Below, piece by piece: positions 32,886 through 43,871 of a DNA stretch of 64,000 bases (its first letter is position 1; each line of letters begins with the position of its first letter). Position numbers and translations under genes: made by a program. The notes beneath the pieces are model-generated. The model saw nothing but the letters and a program-made list of their open reading frames with translations. It was not told where the DNA came from and made no database searches. The DNA is taken from assembly GCA_000711775.1 (NCBI GenBank), contig ARYC01001547.1, positions 22,687 to 86,686 of the forward strand, read 5' to 3'. The DNA is from Oxytricha trifallax. Its lineage: Eukaryota > Ciliophora > Spirotrichea > Sporadotrichida > Oxytrichidae.

Positions 32886-35316
32886 TCAGTTTTTTCGTAT
32901 TATCTTCCTTAATTTGATTATTTTCTAAACTTTTTCTTTACTTTTCTTTAAATCTCGCTTGTCATTCAAAAACAACAGCTCTCCTTTCAGATTATTCATT
33001 TCCATTTTATTCTCTTTGTAATCATCGTTAATTGCCAACTGCTTATTTTCAATTTTCTTCTTGAATTGCTCCCCTAATTTATCGATAAAACTGCTCTTTA
33101 CATCATCTAAGGATTGTAACAAACGTTCACCTTTTGACTATAGTTCTTACTTCAATTGTTCTTGTTTGAATTCTAGATCTTGCTAATTCGTTTTAGATGT
33201 TTTAATTTTTATATCGTGGTCTATTGCCAAATTGTTCACTTTTGGATTGTAAAAATCAACGGAATGCTATTCTTTTCTACTGCCTCTGCTGGAATTTAGA
33301 AGTTGAGTGGTAAGAGAGGCTGGAGGCCTAGTGTTTGAAAGCGCTTGAGTTCTCTTGAGGTTCTGTCGAATCTTTGATTTCTTATGATAAGTTCCGTCTT
33401 TATTGAGTTCTTTTTCTATCACAAAAAATCTAGGTCTTTCTTTCTCAAGTTAAAGTTACATTAGCATTTAATTATTGGTATTTTCGATGCTTTCCTTAGA
33501 TCTCATGAAATTCAAGGGTGTCGAGTTAGCATTCATGAGAAGTGGCATGGTCTGATTATGCTAAATTTCACTAGGACTCTATCGTCCCCCAATTAGTTTC
33601 AAATTGTTCTGCTAATGCAACTAGTGTAATATTGACATGCCTCTCATAGCCACTTTTCTGGGTTGTTAAGTCTCCAGTCTCTTTTCACTCTAATATTTCT
33701 TAAATAGCAATTTACTAAGAGACTACTATCTCTCACTGTGATCATTGACTACGTGTTTAATTTGATGTGATTTATTAACTGGAGAGTCTTGAAGTAAAAG
33801 TTTAGATGATTTTTGAAACATTGGGGAGCATTAGAAAACGTTGAACGTTGATTAATTTTAGATTCTGGTTTCAGATTAGGAGAGACTCATGGTTGATTGA
33901 TAAAATTTCAAATCAATGTCTGCCTAATTTTCCTTAAAATCAAGCTGAATATTCTTTTTATAGAGAGGAGGTTTAACAGCTATTGATTGATTTTTCATTG
34001 TTCGATTTCCGATCCCTCCTTGAGCGTAAGATTAATTCTTTTTAGGTTCGTTATCTCTTTCAAAGATGTGCATTATATCCTAACTTAAGTTTTCCACTTC
34101 ATTTTAATGCATATTTACTTTCTATAAAAAAAATACACAATTTATACACACCTTAAAGAAAGGAAAATTTTAGTATAAAACCTAATAATCTATTACTTAC
34201 AGTGTTTTAAGGGAGTAGTGAGACTAATTTTCTTGCAAACAGCTGCCTCTTTAAATGTTAACTCTAAACTGCCATTAGTGAAGTATTTTAATTTTATGAT
34301 AAGGCGTTCGGTTTCGTTAAGTTAGCTGATAGTATTTTATCTTTTTATTAGTAAATATACTCACTAGAACAACTTATACCCAGTAGTTCTCGATACATTA
34401 CAGCATAAAGCTAGATTTATTCACCCATATTTAGCAGATTCTTTCCATTTTTTATTCTTATGTCCATAGCCAATTTAACTGCTTCGCCCATGTGAAACGG
34501 TAAACTACAATTAATGTTTTTACAAAAAAAAGATCTTGACTAATAATTATGGATGGCAAATAGTTTAATTATTTACTCAGATAAATACTTACATATTCAC
34601 TATTAGATCTTTAAGCTTGAGAGACAATTTATTTATTGCCATGTAAAATTCCATGTAATGTTTGTTTAAGTGTGAACGGAATTTTTCTAATAAACTTTTA
34701 GGTATTTCTATTATTGGAAATTTTTCTCCCATATATATCCAGAACAAGTATTGTGGTCTAATTATTTATAATTTAAAACGACACTCTTAAAGAAGGAAAA
34801 TTTATTAATCATAACATGGTAATATATGAAAATCTTCTTGATACGGGATAAGTGAGATTTGAAAACATTCTTTACTTTAAGATAAGTAGATTCTCTTTAT
34901 TTATAGACGCTTAATTACTTCAAACTCCTCATAACTATTTTCGCAGATTTAGCAAAGAGAGGCACTGGAAGTACGTTAAATTTATATTTTAGCCTACTGA
35001 GTTCAAATATAGCGTTTTCATTTATTTAATTTGCATTTACACATAATGAAAAAGTCTAAATGGAAATCGTAATCCATGAGAAGATGATTATAATTTATAA
35101 AATTACAAATTTTTCATTGTTCATGAGTTCTTCTTTTTAAAACAATCTCTCTCTAAGCTGCATGACCAACTTATTTGAATGTTAAAGCTCTTCAAAAAGC
35201 CTTTGTTTTTCCAAGCGCTCTATGTCAGCCTCCTCAAAGGATATATCATCTAGGGAGCTTGGAAGTAGACTTATCTGAGATTAATTAATATGTTCTGGAG
35301 ATACAGTTTTAGACAT
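32886..35316 (-). CDS. Hypothetical coiled-coil protein
   Basis: The start ATG at 35316 reads MSKTVSPEHINQSQ, with an early coiled coil (RLEKQRLFEELQHSNKLVMQ). Further blocks lie at about 35050-34880, 34735-34590, 34505-34360 and 34330-34200, and a long block runs 34108-32886 to a TGA. Middle segments include VPLFAKSAKIVMRSLKQ and GEAVKLAMDIRIKNGKNLL. The long C-terminal block is polar, then coiled coil again (residues near LLQSLDDVKSSFIDKLGEQF). AT-rich spacers between blocks are IESs or introns. I do not recognise the family. Confidence 0.65.
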
Positions 35317-35483
35317 TTAAAATTAATAATAATTTTATAACGTTTTATGTAAATTAAATAATTCTAGTTTTATCTATTTTGTTTTAAACTCATCAAAAGA
35401 TAGTAAGAAGATTTTAGCATTTATAATCGCTTGTACTTAAATTTTTTTCTGGAAGACTCTATTTATCAATAATTATAATAAAA

Positions 35484-38250
35484 ATGAACTCAACAATAAA
35501 CGGTGCATTTATGAACAGCCAATCTGACTTCAATAATATCACTAGCATTACTAATGATAAGAATAGACCTCCGAAACCTCGACTTTTAAGAACTTTCGTA
35601 GTAAAATAGAAAAATATTAGATCCACTCCATATAAAATTCATCAAACTAAGGATATGCTATTTTCCACATAACCTGGCTTTTTCCATATTACTCATTCAT
35701 AAAACATTTTACTTTTTAAGTATCCATATTTTTTTCTAGAGAAATAATTAAAAATATTTTATATACTTACTATAGTAGCAGTTCTAAAACCATAAATTAG
35801 CAATACAATTAACAAGTAATCGCAACAATGACTCTTAGGAACACCCTAATAACAACACCCACAAATAAATTCAATCCACATTCTCCCTCTAAGATCACTC
35901 CTTTTAACCTAGAAAAAAGGTAGTTTACTAGAAGTGTCGATAAGCGAACTGAAGATTAACAATATAAATTTGGTGATTCTATGAGTCAAAATAAAAACAA
36001 TGAAAAGGCTTTGAGAGTAAGTATTAGCGCCAGTGCAGAAAGAAACGATGGAAGAGAATTTTAAAGCAAAAATTTACTTTTTCAAACTCAAAGTAGACTT
36101 CTAAATAACAAATCAAATACTCTGGCTATTGAGAAGAACCCAAAAAGCATGATGTCACAGACTCAATCTAAATTGAATATTTAAAACCCAAGATAAAAAT
36201 AATTACAAAGAGGTAGCTCTTCGCTTTTGGAATATGATGTAAGCCCAAGTCTTGGGACTATGACTTAGCATGGAGGGAAAAGTGTATAAACCGTTAATAC
36301 TGCAGATAAACAAGACACTAAACAACAATCAAGCTAATATCACTTGAAATTACTTAAATAAACTGTCAATCAATAATAGGAAGATGAATTTCAAAGCAAT
36401 ATTTTGGCTGGAAAAAGATTGATTAAAGCTAAAACTAAGATGCTAAGCGAAGATTTTTCATAAATATCTGGAAGTGGTAAACCTCCGACTGCCCCTTCGA
36501 CTTCTTAAAACCTGCTCAAAACTTAGAAACTAATCAATTAAAAAATCTCGAAGAACATGATGACTTCTACTTTTATGATAACTACAGTTACAAACAAGAT
36601 TAAATAATTAATTAGGAACGAAGAAATAGCTATTAAAAATAAAGAGCAAGAGAAGTCGAATTATTTCAAGCTTGATCTGAGAAGTGCTTAGAAACAACAA
36701 ATTGATAAACTTATGAGGCTGAAGGATGAGCTCAAAATTAAGGGATTAAATAATTCTAGTGTCAGTGGGAACGTCAAACATTTTGGTGATAAACCCAGGC
36801 AGATAAGATTTGGATCTGTAGCATACTTAATTTAGAAGCCAAGAAGCAATAGTGAAGGTGGTTCGCAAAAATCTCATATTACAAAATTGAGTAATAAATA
36901 TTAACTGCTTATAATATATGAATTTTACTTAAACTTTCTTATAGCAAAGACAATTAGCCACTATAATTTCTCTCATCTCTATCATAGCTTTAACTTGACG
37001 ATAAATTAAGAACAGATTTTACTAAATTAAATAGAAAAGACATCCCTCATGACGCTCTCAATAAATTCAAATGGAAGACTATTTAATACCTTTTAGAGAC
37101 TAAGAAATCTCAGATTGACCTATTAACCAGGGATTTGAAAAGTTTAATGCAGGAGGTTAAAGACGAGACTAAAATGATCAAAGAAAAGGAAGAAAAACGG
37201 TAGAAATAAATGAGGAGGTTTTGGATGAGTGGTAGAAGCAAACTAAGTGATGTATCAGAGAGTAACATCAAGGAATGTGATTCTGATAAAGAAAACGATA
37301 ATAAGAAAGGCAATAAAAACTAAAATCAGTAAACACAATAACCTCCAGAACAAGAGGAAGAAATTGGCTTGAACAGAGAGGAATTTGGAAGACTATTGAT
37401 TAAAGTAGGTTTGGGAGCTGACACAGTTCTAATTGACAAGATATTCTGGATATTTGATGAGGATGGCAGTGGAGATATAGATCACAAAGAACTGGGAGTG
37501 GGCTTAGAACTATTAAAGAACAACACTTTCGAGGAGAAACTGGATAAATTTTTCGATCTGTGTGATGAAGACAATTCAGGAACTATCGATAAGAAAGAGT
37601 TCTACACTCTCTTAAGACTAAATGTAACTGACTATGAAGACAGAAATAGGCTGAAAACCTATGTGAATGAAATCTTTCAATAATTTGATAAGAGAGGGAA
37701 TGGGGATTTAACCAAAGAAGAGATGAAGGAAGCTTGCTCCTCAAACCCTAAGATAAAAAATCTCATAGAGAAAAACGTAAAGATTTTGAAAGATATTGAT
37801 AACTGGATTGAATCTGATTTTGCCAGACCATTCACCACTAAAATCTCATTTTGTGCTGGGTTAAGTATCAACTCAAGAAATAATGCAGTGTACTATCCAT
37901 CTATAAACAAATTCTTAAGTGCTTTTGAGAAGAAAGAGTAGATTTACAAAGATGTTCAAGATATTCTAAAGAACTATGAAAAGAAAGATAGTATTGCTTT
38001 TTTATTAGTTGTTTATAATAAATTCATTCTGTGCATGTTTTTACCTAAAATGCGAAAAATTTTAAATCAATAGACTATTGATAATAATTCCAATTTACCA
38101 GGTGTTTTAAACGTTAATAGAGGAAGAAATCTTAGTACAGACGGAGGTATTATTGCAGAAGTAACTGAAGAAAGTCTTGGTGGAATTTCCATGGATAAAG
38201 GTAGAAATAGATTTATGAAGAAAAATACCTCAGTTTAATTCAATATTTGA
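35484..38250 (+). CDS. EF-hand calcium-binding protein with long disordered N-terminus
   Basis: One GT-AG intron (35720-35775) and one 53-bp segment bounded by AG (36890-36942) are removed, leaving exactly 885 codons plus TGA. Residues ~1-520 are polar and low complexity. Residues ~520-600 are charged and coiled-coil-like (KSLMQEVKDETKMIKEKEEK). EF-hand loops follow, DEDGSGDIDHKE and DEDNSGTIDKKE, both with canonical Asp/Gly/Glu positions, and a weaker third, DKRGNGDLTKEE. The C-terminal ~180 residues have no known domain. Likely a calcium sensor or scaffold; the cellular role is unknown. Confidence 0.8.
36890..36942. other. IES with 2-bp pointer AG, or intron-like segment (53 bp)
   Basis: Excision between AG at 36890-36891 and AG at 36943-36944 joins ITKLS to KDNQPLQF in frame. 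A strict GT-AG intron at these borders gives the wrong phase, which favours an IES with a very short pointer. Confidence 0.55.
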
Positions 38251-38655
38251 TTCTTATTTTAATAAGTTTACGATTAAAGAGTGTTTGATATAGTACTTAT
38301 TTATTATACCAAAAAACTACTAAAAATGTAAATTAATGAAATAATGATTTAATTATAGAATTTATACTACAATTTAATACTTCTTATAGGTTATTCACTC
38401 TTAAACTTTGATTTTATAGATTTGTAAGTTTTAACAAGATTTAATGAGCATTTAGCTGAATTTTTTTCATACTCACATAACATAGTTAAGTATTTTGAAA
38501 CTTTGCAATACTTTTCTCCTTCCATAATCTTTATCTTTTACCTAAAGTTACTGTTCATTTAAAACAATATTAATTTTATGATTAATCTTTTAAATATTAA
38601 GGTATTTTGCATAACAAATATATAAATTAACTTTTCATTTCGTTCCCCTCCAATT
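38251..38655. other. AT-rich region with a possible extra minus-strand coding block
   Basis: On the minus strand the frame of the SDR-like gene stays open through here. A coding-like block lies at about 38560-38390 (MEGEKYCKVSKYLTMLCEYE). It may be a C-terminal segment of that gene. The stop codon is not identified. Confidence 0.3.
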
Positions 38656-39880
38656 AATTATTGTAACCTCTAATAGTCTATTTCAATGCTTATAGCCCTT
38701 ACTTTTCTCTTGTACTGCTGCTTACCAAGCATGTAGCCGAAATAGGTATTAAACTCCTCACTAGCTTAATAGAAGATGCGACATACCTCCTCAGAACTCA
38801 GAGTCAATTCATCGTTTATATCTTGAGCTGAATAGTTCTCATCTTCTGCCAAGTTTAGAAGCAAGTTATATTAGGGGAGTACTTGAGTGTTTTACAATTG
38901 CTCTTAAGTTTATTGAGGTGAATTTGGCTTTGAAGTACCATTTTCTTCTATGATTATACTTTTCTCCAATTGAGACATCTATTGGATCTGAGGTCTGTTC
39001 TTTGAAGAAGGAGAGTATTTCTTCGCCTTCCTCTTGATGTTTATAATTGAAGTGTAGAGAGGTGGTATAAAGAACCTGCGATGCATGTACTACACAAATT
39101 ACTCGAGAAGAGAAAGATTTTTGTCAAAGAGTTGCCTCAACAGCTCTTGCTAAACTAATTCTTGAAGATGTGAGCGGCCACCTTCGAATTACTAAGTTGC
39201 TTAGTTAAACTATGGGTGCTTATATTGGAGAGTGTTTGTGCAATTAATGAAACAATCCACTGAGAAGTTTTTCAAGCCATCTAGTTATTTGTTTAAGCAC
39301 TCCTCATCGATTCTTTTACGATTTTAATCGATGTGTATGGTCTTAACTTTTGTAGCAAACTATTTAATAAGCAATCTAATCAAATGAGAGTTTCTATTTA
39401 ACTATAATAATAATTGTACTAGCAAAGTAATCTTTAGTCTCATCATTTTTACCTTATATAACTTTTGAGGACATGTAGTCTTGATAAGTGTCTCTGAGTT
39501 ATTACTCACATTATGTCAATCTATGAAGCTAATAATCAACTAAAATCACTCCAAATCCCTTTTCAATCAAATACTTAGCATACTCAGTGCCTATGTGTGA
39601 GCCTGCTCCATATATCACAATAAAACGGTCTTCTTTTGAATTATTGAATGGATTTTGAGAGAGAGATTTTTAATCTTTAGCTGCCTAATTGCCTTGAGTA
39701 AGCTTGCTTAAGAAATTAAATATACTCCATTGTGAACTTTAGCCCTGATTTTAAGATGTTTATTGCATTGAAAATTGATTGGTAGAAACGACTGTTTTCT
39801 CTTAACCTGCTAAGTTAGCTGTGTTTTAAATTTACTGCTGCTTTTTAAAATAGAGGTAGGAGGTTGTAAACTTATAAGTT
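38656..39880 (-). CDS. Short-chain dehydrogenase-like protein (HSD17B12-like N-terminal fold), boundaries uncertain
   Basis: The gene reads down from about 39880. A Gln/Ser-rich lead (for example QQTSQNQGQSSQWSIFNFL) is followed by a Rossmann start, RFIVIYGAGSHIGTEYAKYL, then EKGFGVILVDYQ. A GT-AG intron (~39460-39420) leads to KVKTIHIDQN and LDGLKNFSVDCFINCTNT. These correspond to the beta-strand, Asp and NNxG-like positions of very-long-chain 3-oxoacyl-CoA reductase/HSD17B12-type SDRs. The glycine motif is altered, and I do not see the catalytic YxxxK, so it may be inactive. A Gln/Pro-rich tail follows. No convincing start ATG was found and the stop is unclear. Confidence 0.5.
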
Positions 39881-39945
39881 AAGAAATTAATAAGTAAATG
39901 CTATTTAATTATAAAACTAGCTTTTTATAAATCTGATTTAGTAAT

Positions 39946-40260
39946 TTGATTATAATTTATAGAGATACATTAATTTTCTTTTTATTATTATTGAACTTTT
40001 TTATATTAATTCCTAAATGTGTTTTAGCTAATCCTAAACCTAATAAAGACACCGTCATAAAAGGTAGAAATTTAGAATTAGATGCATTTGCTTATCCTTC
40101 AGTTGGTAAATTGCTTGTTATGTCAGGATTGGATGGGTTATTACTTTTCATTTTTAAATTAAAATTATCTTATAAATTATTAACTTATTATCTTTTTAAC
40201 CTCATTTTTAAATTAATATTCATATTCGATGTTATGAATAAATCTACTACTATGATTTAA
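39946..40260 (+). CDS. Putative small hydrophobic protein without reassigned codons, low confidence
   Basis: An open frame of 104 codons has no in-frame TAA/TAG until its final TAA, unlike its neighbours. The start is a very hydrophobic segment (LIFFLLLLNFFILIP) that resembles a signal peptide. It is followed by ANPKPNKDTVIKGRNLELDA and a second hydrophobic part. In such AT-rich DNA this may be chance. Confidence 0.25.
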   Translation: MIIIYRDTLIFFLLLLNFFILIPKCVLANPKPNKDTVIKGRNLELDAFAYPSVGKLLVMSGLDGLLLFIFKLKLSYKLLTYYLFNLIFKLIFIFDVMNKSTTMI

Positions 40261-40313
40261 AATAGTCTTAAAATTAAGTAAATTAAATCATACTATAATT
40301 ATAATTTCTAACA

Positions 40314-43300
40314 ATGGAAAATTAATAAAAATCCTCTAGATCCAGAACCAAACCCAGAACCCAGCAGTAACAAGAACTTGTCACAAAAAAGTCTAGAAAT
40401 ACTAATATAAAAAATGAATAAGCGTTTTTGACTTAAACTTCTTAAGATTCCTACTATAAAAATTAAGAAAAAACTCCAGATAATTAAAATAGCATGAGAG
40501 AATCTAAGTAAAGTTAAGTTATCTATAAATCATAAAATACTGTTCGAAATAAAGCTAACGAATAATATAATAGGTATAAAAATAGAGAGTAGAAAGTCAA
40601 AAATTAACAAGTTTTACAGACTTAAAAGTAAAACATTTAAGAGTCTTAATCAAAGCAATCGAAATAAACGAGGAATATAGATTATTCAATAGAGAAGCCA
40701 GAAAAAATTTGGGTTAAGGAGAAAGATAAACATAAGTCAAGTATTCGTCATAAAGACAAGGATGAAAGTATACTATAAACTAAGAGATCATCTTTATCTT
40801 ATCGTAGCGTAATCAGAGATCAAAAGAGCACACCAAAAGCTAAGTTAAATAATAACATAAGCAATATAGATAAATTATTAAATTCAGTAGATGAATGAAA
40901 TACAATATAGAGTAAAATTAATTAGATTTAAGAGAATATTAAAGTCTATGTTAGAATTAGACCTCAGTAAAAATAAGAGATTGGCAAGGAGGAAATATTA
41001 TACATTTCAAATGATAACAAGACTTTAAGGGTTTCTGATCTCACTCATTATTTGGAATCTACTTACTAATATGTGTTTGATCCAAGATCTAGACAAAAAG
41101 ATGTTTTTGACAAATCAGTGAGAGAGTGTGTTGACAGTGTGATATAGGGTTATAATTCTACTATCTTTGCCTATGGTTAAACTGGCTCTGGAAAAACTTA
41201 CACTATATTTGGTGATGGATTTTAATCAAGCATGCTACAGCAAATCATTTAGAGAGCAAATATGAGATAATCATTAAATAAACAGGCTTTAGGAGATTTA
41301 GAAAATTCTCCTGAAATGACAGGCTTGTAAAAATTGAAAAAATCTCGATTTGGAATTATTCCGAGAACTATAACCTACATTTTTAAATAAATTTAGAAGA
41401 AATAACTAAAGTGCACAGTTTACCTATCTTTTCTTTAGATATATAATGAGCAAGTTTTTGATATGCTTAGTGAATTTTCTAGAAAAAGTAAAAAGTCAAG
41501 CACTGAAAAACCTCTAAAAATAAGAGAAGATAAACTTCAGGGGGTGTATGTTGAAGATTTGAGTGAATATATTGTCACTTCTAAATAATAGTGCTTTGAT
41601 TTATTAATAAAAGGCGAGAAAATTAGAGCAAAGAGAGTGACTAAAATGAACATACACAGCTCTAGGTCTCATTCTCTTTTTCAGATTTTGATAGAGAGTG
41701 ACGTAGCAGATGAAAAAGGAATGCTATAAAGAGCTAAGCTTAATATTGGGGATTTAGCTGGTTCAGAGAAAATATGCTTAGAAGAATTTCCAGACTCTAA
41801 ACATTTGAACGAACTTAAAAATATAAACTTATCTTTAACTTACCTCGGCAAAGTTATATCTATGTTAGCCAATAATAAAAAGCAATAAGGTGAGGATTTT
41901 CACGTACCTTTTAGAACTTCAAAGCTAACTAGACTTTTATAAGATTCACTAGGTGGAAACACTAGAACCTGCCTAATTGCAAATGTTTCTCCTATCATAG
42001 ACCACATCGAAGAAACGATTTCCTCTCTAAAATTTGCAGATAGAGCAAAAAAAGTGCAAATGAAAGTATCAAAAAACGAAATCAATGCCTAAGATGATGC
42101 TTTAGTTTGTAAACTATAGAAAGAAATATCATACTTGAAGGAGCTTCTTAAAATGAGACGCAAGGGTGATCAGGTAAATATTTAGCAGTAAGTTTATTAA
42201 CTCAAGGAAGAAAATGAAAGGCTTAGAGCTATAGCAATGAGTGTATCAGATGTAGAAAAACTTAAGCAAGAAAATAAAGAAATGAGAATACATCTACAAG
42301 GTCTTGTGGAATAGTAAGAACAAGAGAAGATTGTTGAAAGGAAAGGGTAGCCTTTTACATATGAAAATATAGATGAAGATGAGATATCAAGTACAATATT
42401 TGTTACAAACTAGAGAGATTCATCAATGTTAAAAAAGAAGGAAGGCAAGAAATTTGTACAAAGAATTCATTAAAAAGATGATAGCATTGATTATGAGAAA
42501 AATTCAAGACTAGAAGACAGCTAAATCATAAAGAACGAGGTCTTTATTAATAATGCTTTACTTTTTTCATTCGATAATCAATCATCTAGAGATTTAATTT
42601 CATAAAAATTCAATGAAAAATAGCATTAAAGTAATTAAGGTTTTGTTGCAAATAGCTTTTGGGAGGAGTCTGAATAATTTTCAAAGTCACCTCTAACTAA
42701 AAATATGAAAGATAAAAATATAAAGTTTTAAACAAATCGATATAATGAAAATGAAAGTGAATAAACCTTTGACAACTATTAAGTAATGTAGAAAAATATA
42801 AAATATTCCAGAAATGCTTAAGATATCTCGCATAACAATGCAAACAATCTTGGTTAAAGCCAAATTTTCAAAAATATTAGAAGTTTATTGAACGCTTAAG
42901 ATAGTATTAGTTTGAGTCCTAAGCATCAATACTAAAGTTAAGCATTTAGTTATGCTTAGTAAGAGTAGTCAATTCTTCCATAAATAGGTAAGTAATTCGT
43001 TGATTAGCAAAGGAAATAAACAAGCATTTCGATTTCTCACAATGGAGACTATCCAACAATTGACTCTCTGAAGTATAAAACTTCAACCAATAAAGATTAC
43101 ATGCCTCGTGTATTCGAAAGACTTACCTCTAATAACAATATTATAACATAGACAAAATAAAGCACAATTGATTAAATTTAATAAGCGTATTAAACGAAGA
43201 ATTAGCCTCAAGGCTATTCCAATTTTATAGCAAGAAAGTCCTCAAATTAAAATCAAATAGTTTCAAAGAGCAGTATAAGCCCCATTCAACTCTCCAGGAA

Positions 43301-43760
43301 TTTAAACATTTTGAAGAAATAAAATGTCTCTGCATTGTAATAAACTTAAGATATTGACTCTTCTCACCATTCATAAATCTCAAATTCGTAATATCGAAAT
43401 ATAAGAAATATAGTCAATCTTTATTAGTCTAGTTCTTTATAAGAATCTTAAGAACGGAAATAATTGGCTTTGAAACAAGAGTAACTATATAAGAAAGCTA
43501 ATCAACGCCTGCAGATGCTTGAATAGTTAGAGCAAGATCGTAAAGCTAAATTTGAGAGAGAACTGGAAGCTCTTTAAAATGATTATAATAAGAATTTAAG
43601 CAAGAGTAGCATTGAAACATCAGGAAATTCTAAGTATAACAGATAAAATAATGATAAAAATAAATAGCTTTTGAATGGGTAAGATTCTTTAATAAATCTA
43701 AGAAATAGTATATCGCCTTTAAGAAGCTTAAATACAAATTTAAAACTGTATAAATAGTGA
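40314..43760 (+). CDS. Kinesin motor protein, N-terminal-extension type
   Basis: A single frame of 1149 codons with TAA/TAG as Gln and no intron or IES needed. A polar N-terminal extension (~200 residues) precedes the motor: NIKVYVRIRP, P-loop YGQTGSGKTYT, switch I MNIHSSRSHS, switch II DLAGSEK, and the end motif ISSLKFADRAKKV near residue 590. Coiled coils follow (LQKEISYLKELLK, LKEENERLRAIAM), and a long Gln/Ser/Asn-rich tail with a second coiled coil near the end. A TGA occurs in frame at 40896-40898, before the motor; no ATG lies between it and the motor. A 24-nt GT-AG segment (40887-40910) could remove it. The kinesin subfamily is not assigned. Confidence 0.88.
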
Positions 43761-43860
43761 TTCTAAGTTATGAAACTGAATTAGTTTAATTCATTGTATT
43801 TTCATATTTTGTTGAATAAATTAATGTGATGAATTCGTATTTAATCTACAATATTTCAAT

Positions 43861-43871
43861 CTAAGCTCAAA
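43861..43871 (+). other. Unscrambling pointer CTAAGCTCAAA (plus-strand copy)
   Basis: This is identical to the reverse complement of 47612-47622 and lies in the same codon phase (CT AAG CTC AAA). It marks the joint between the two VPS15 halves. Confidence 0.85.
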
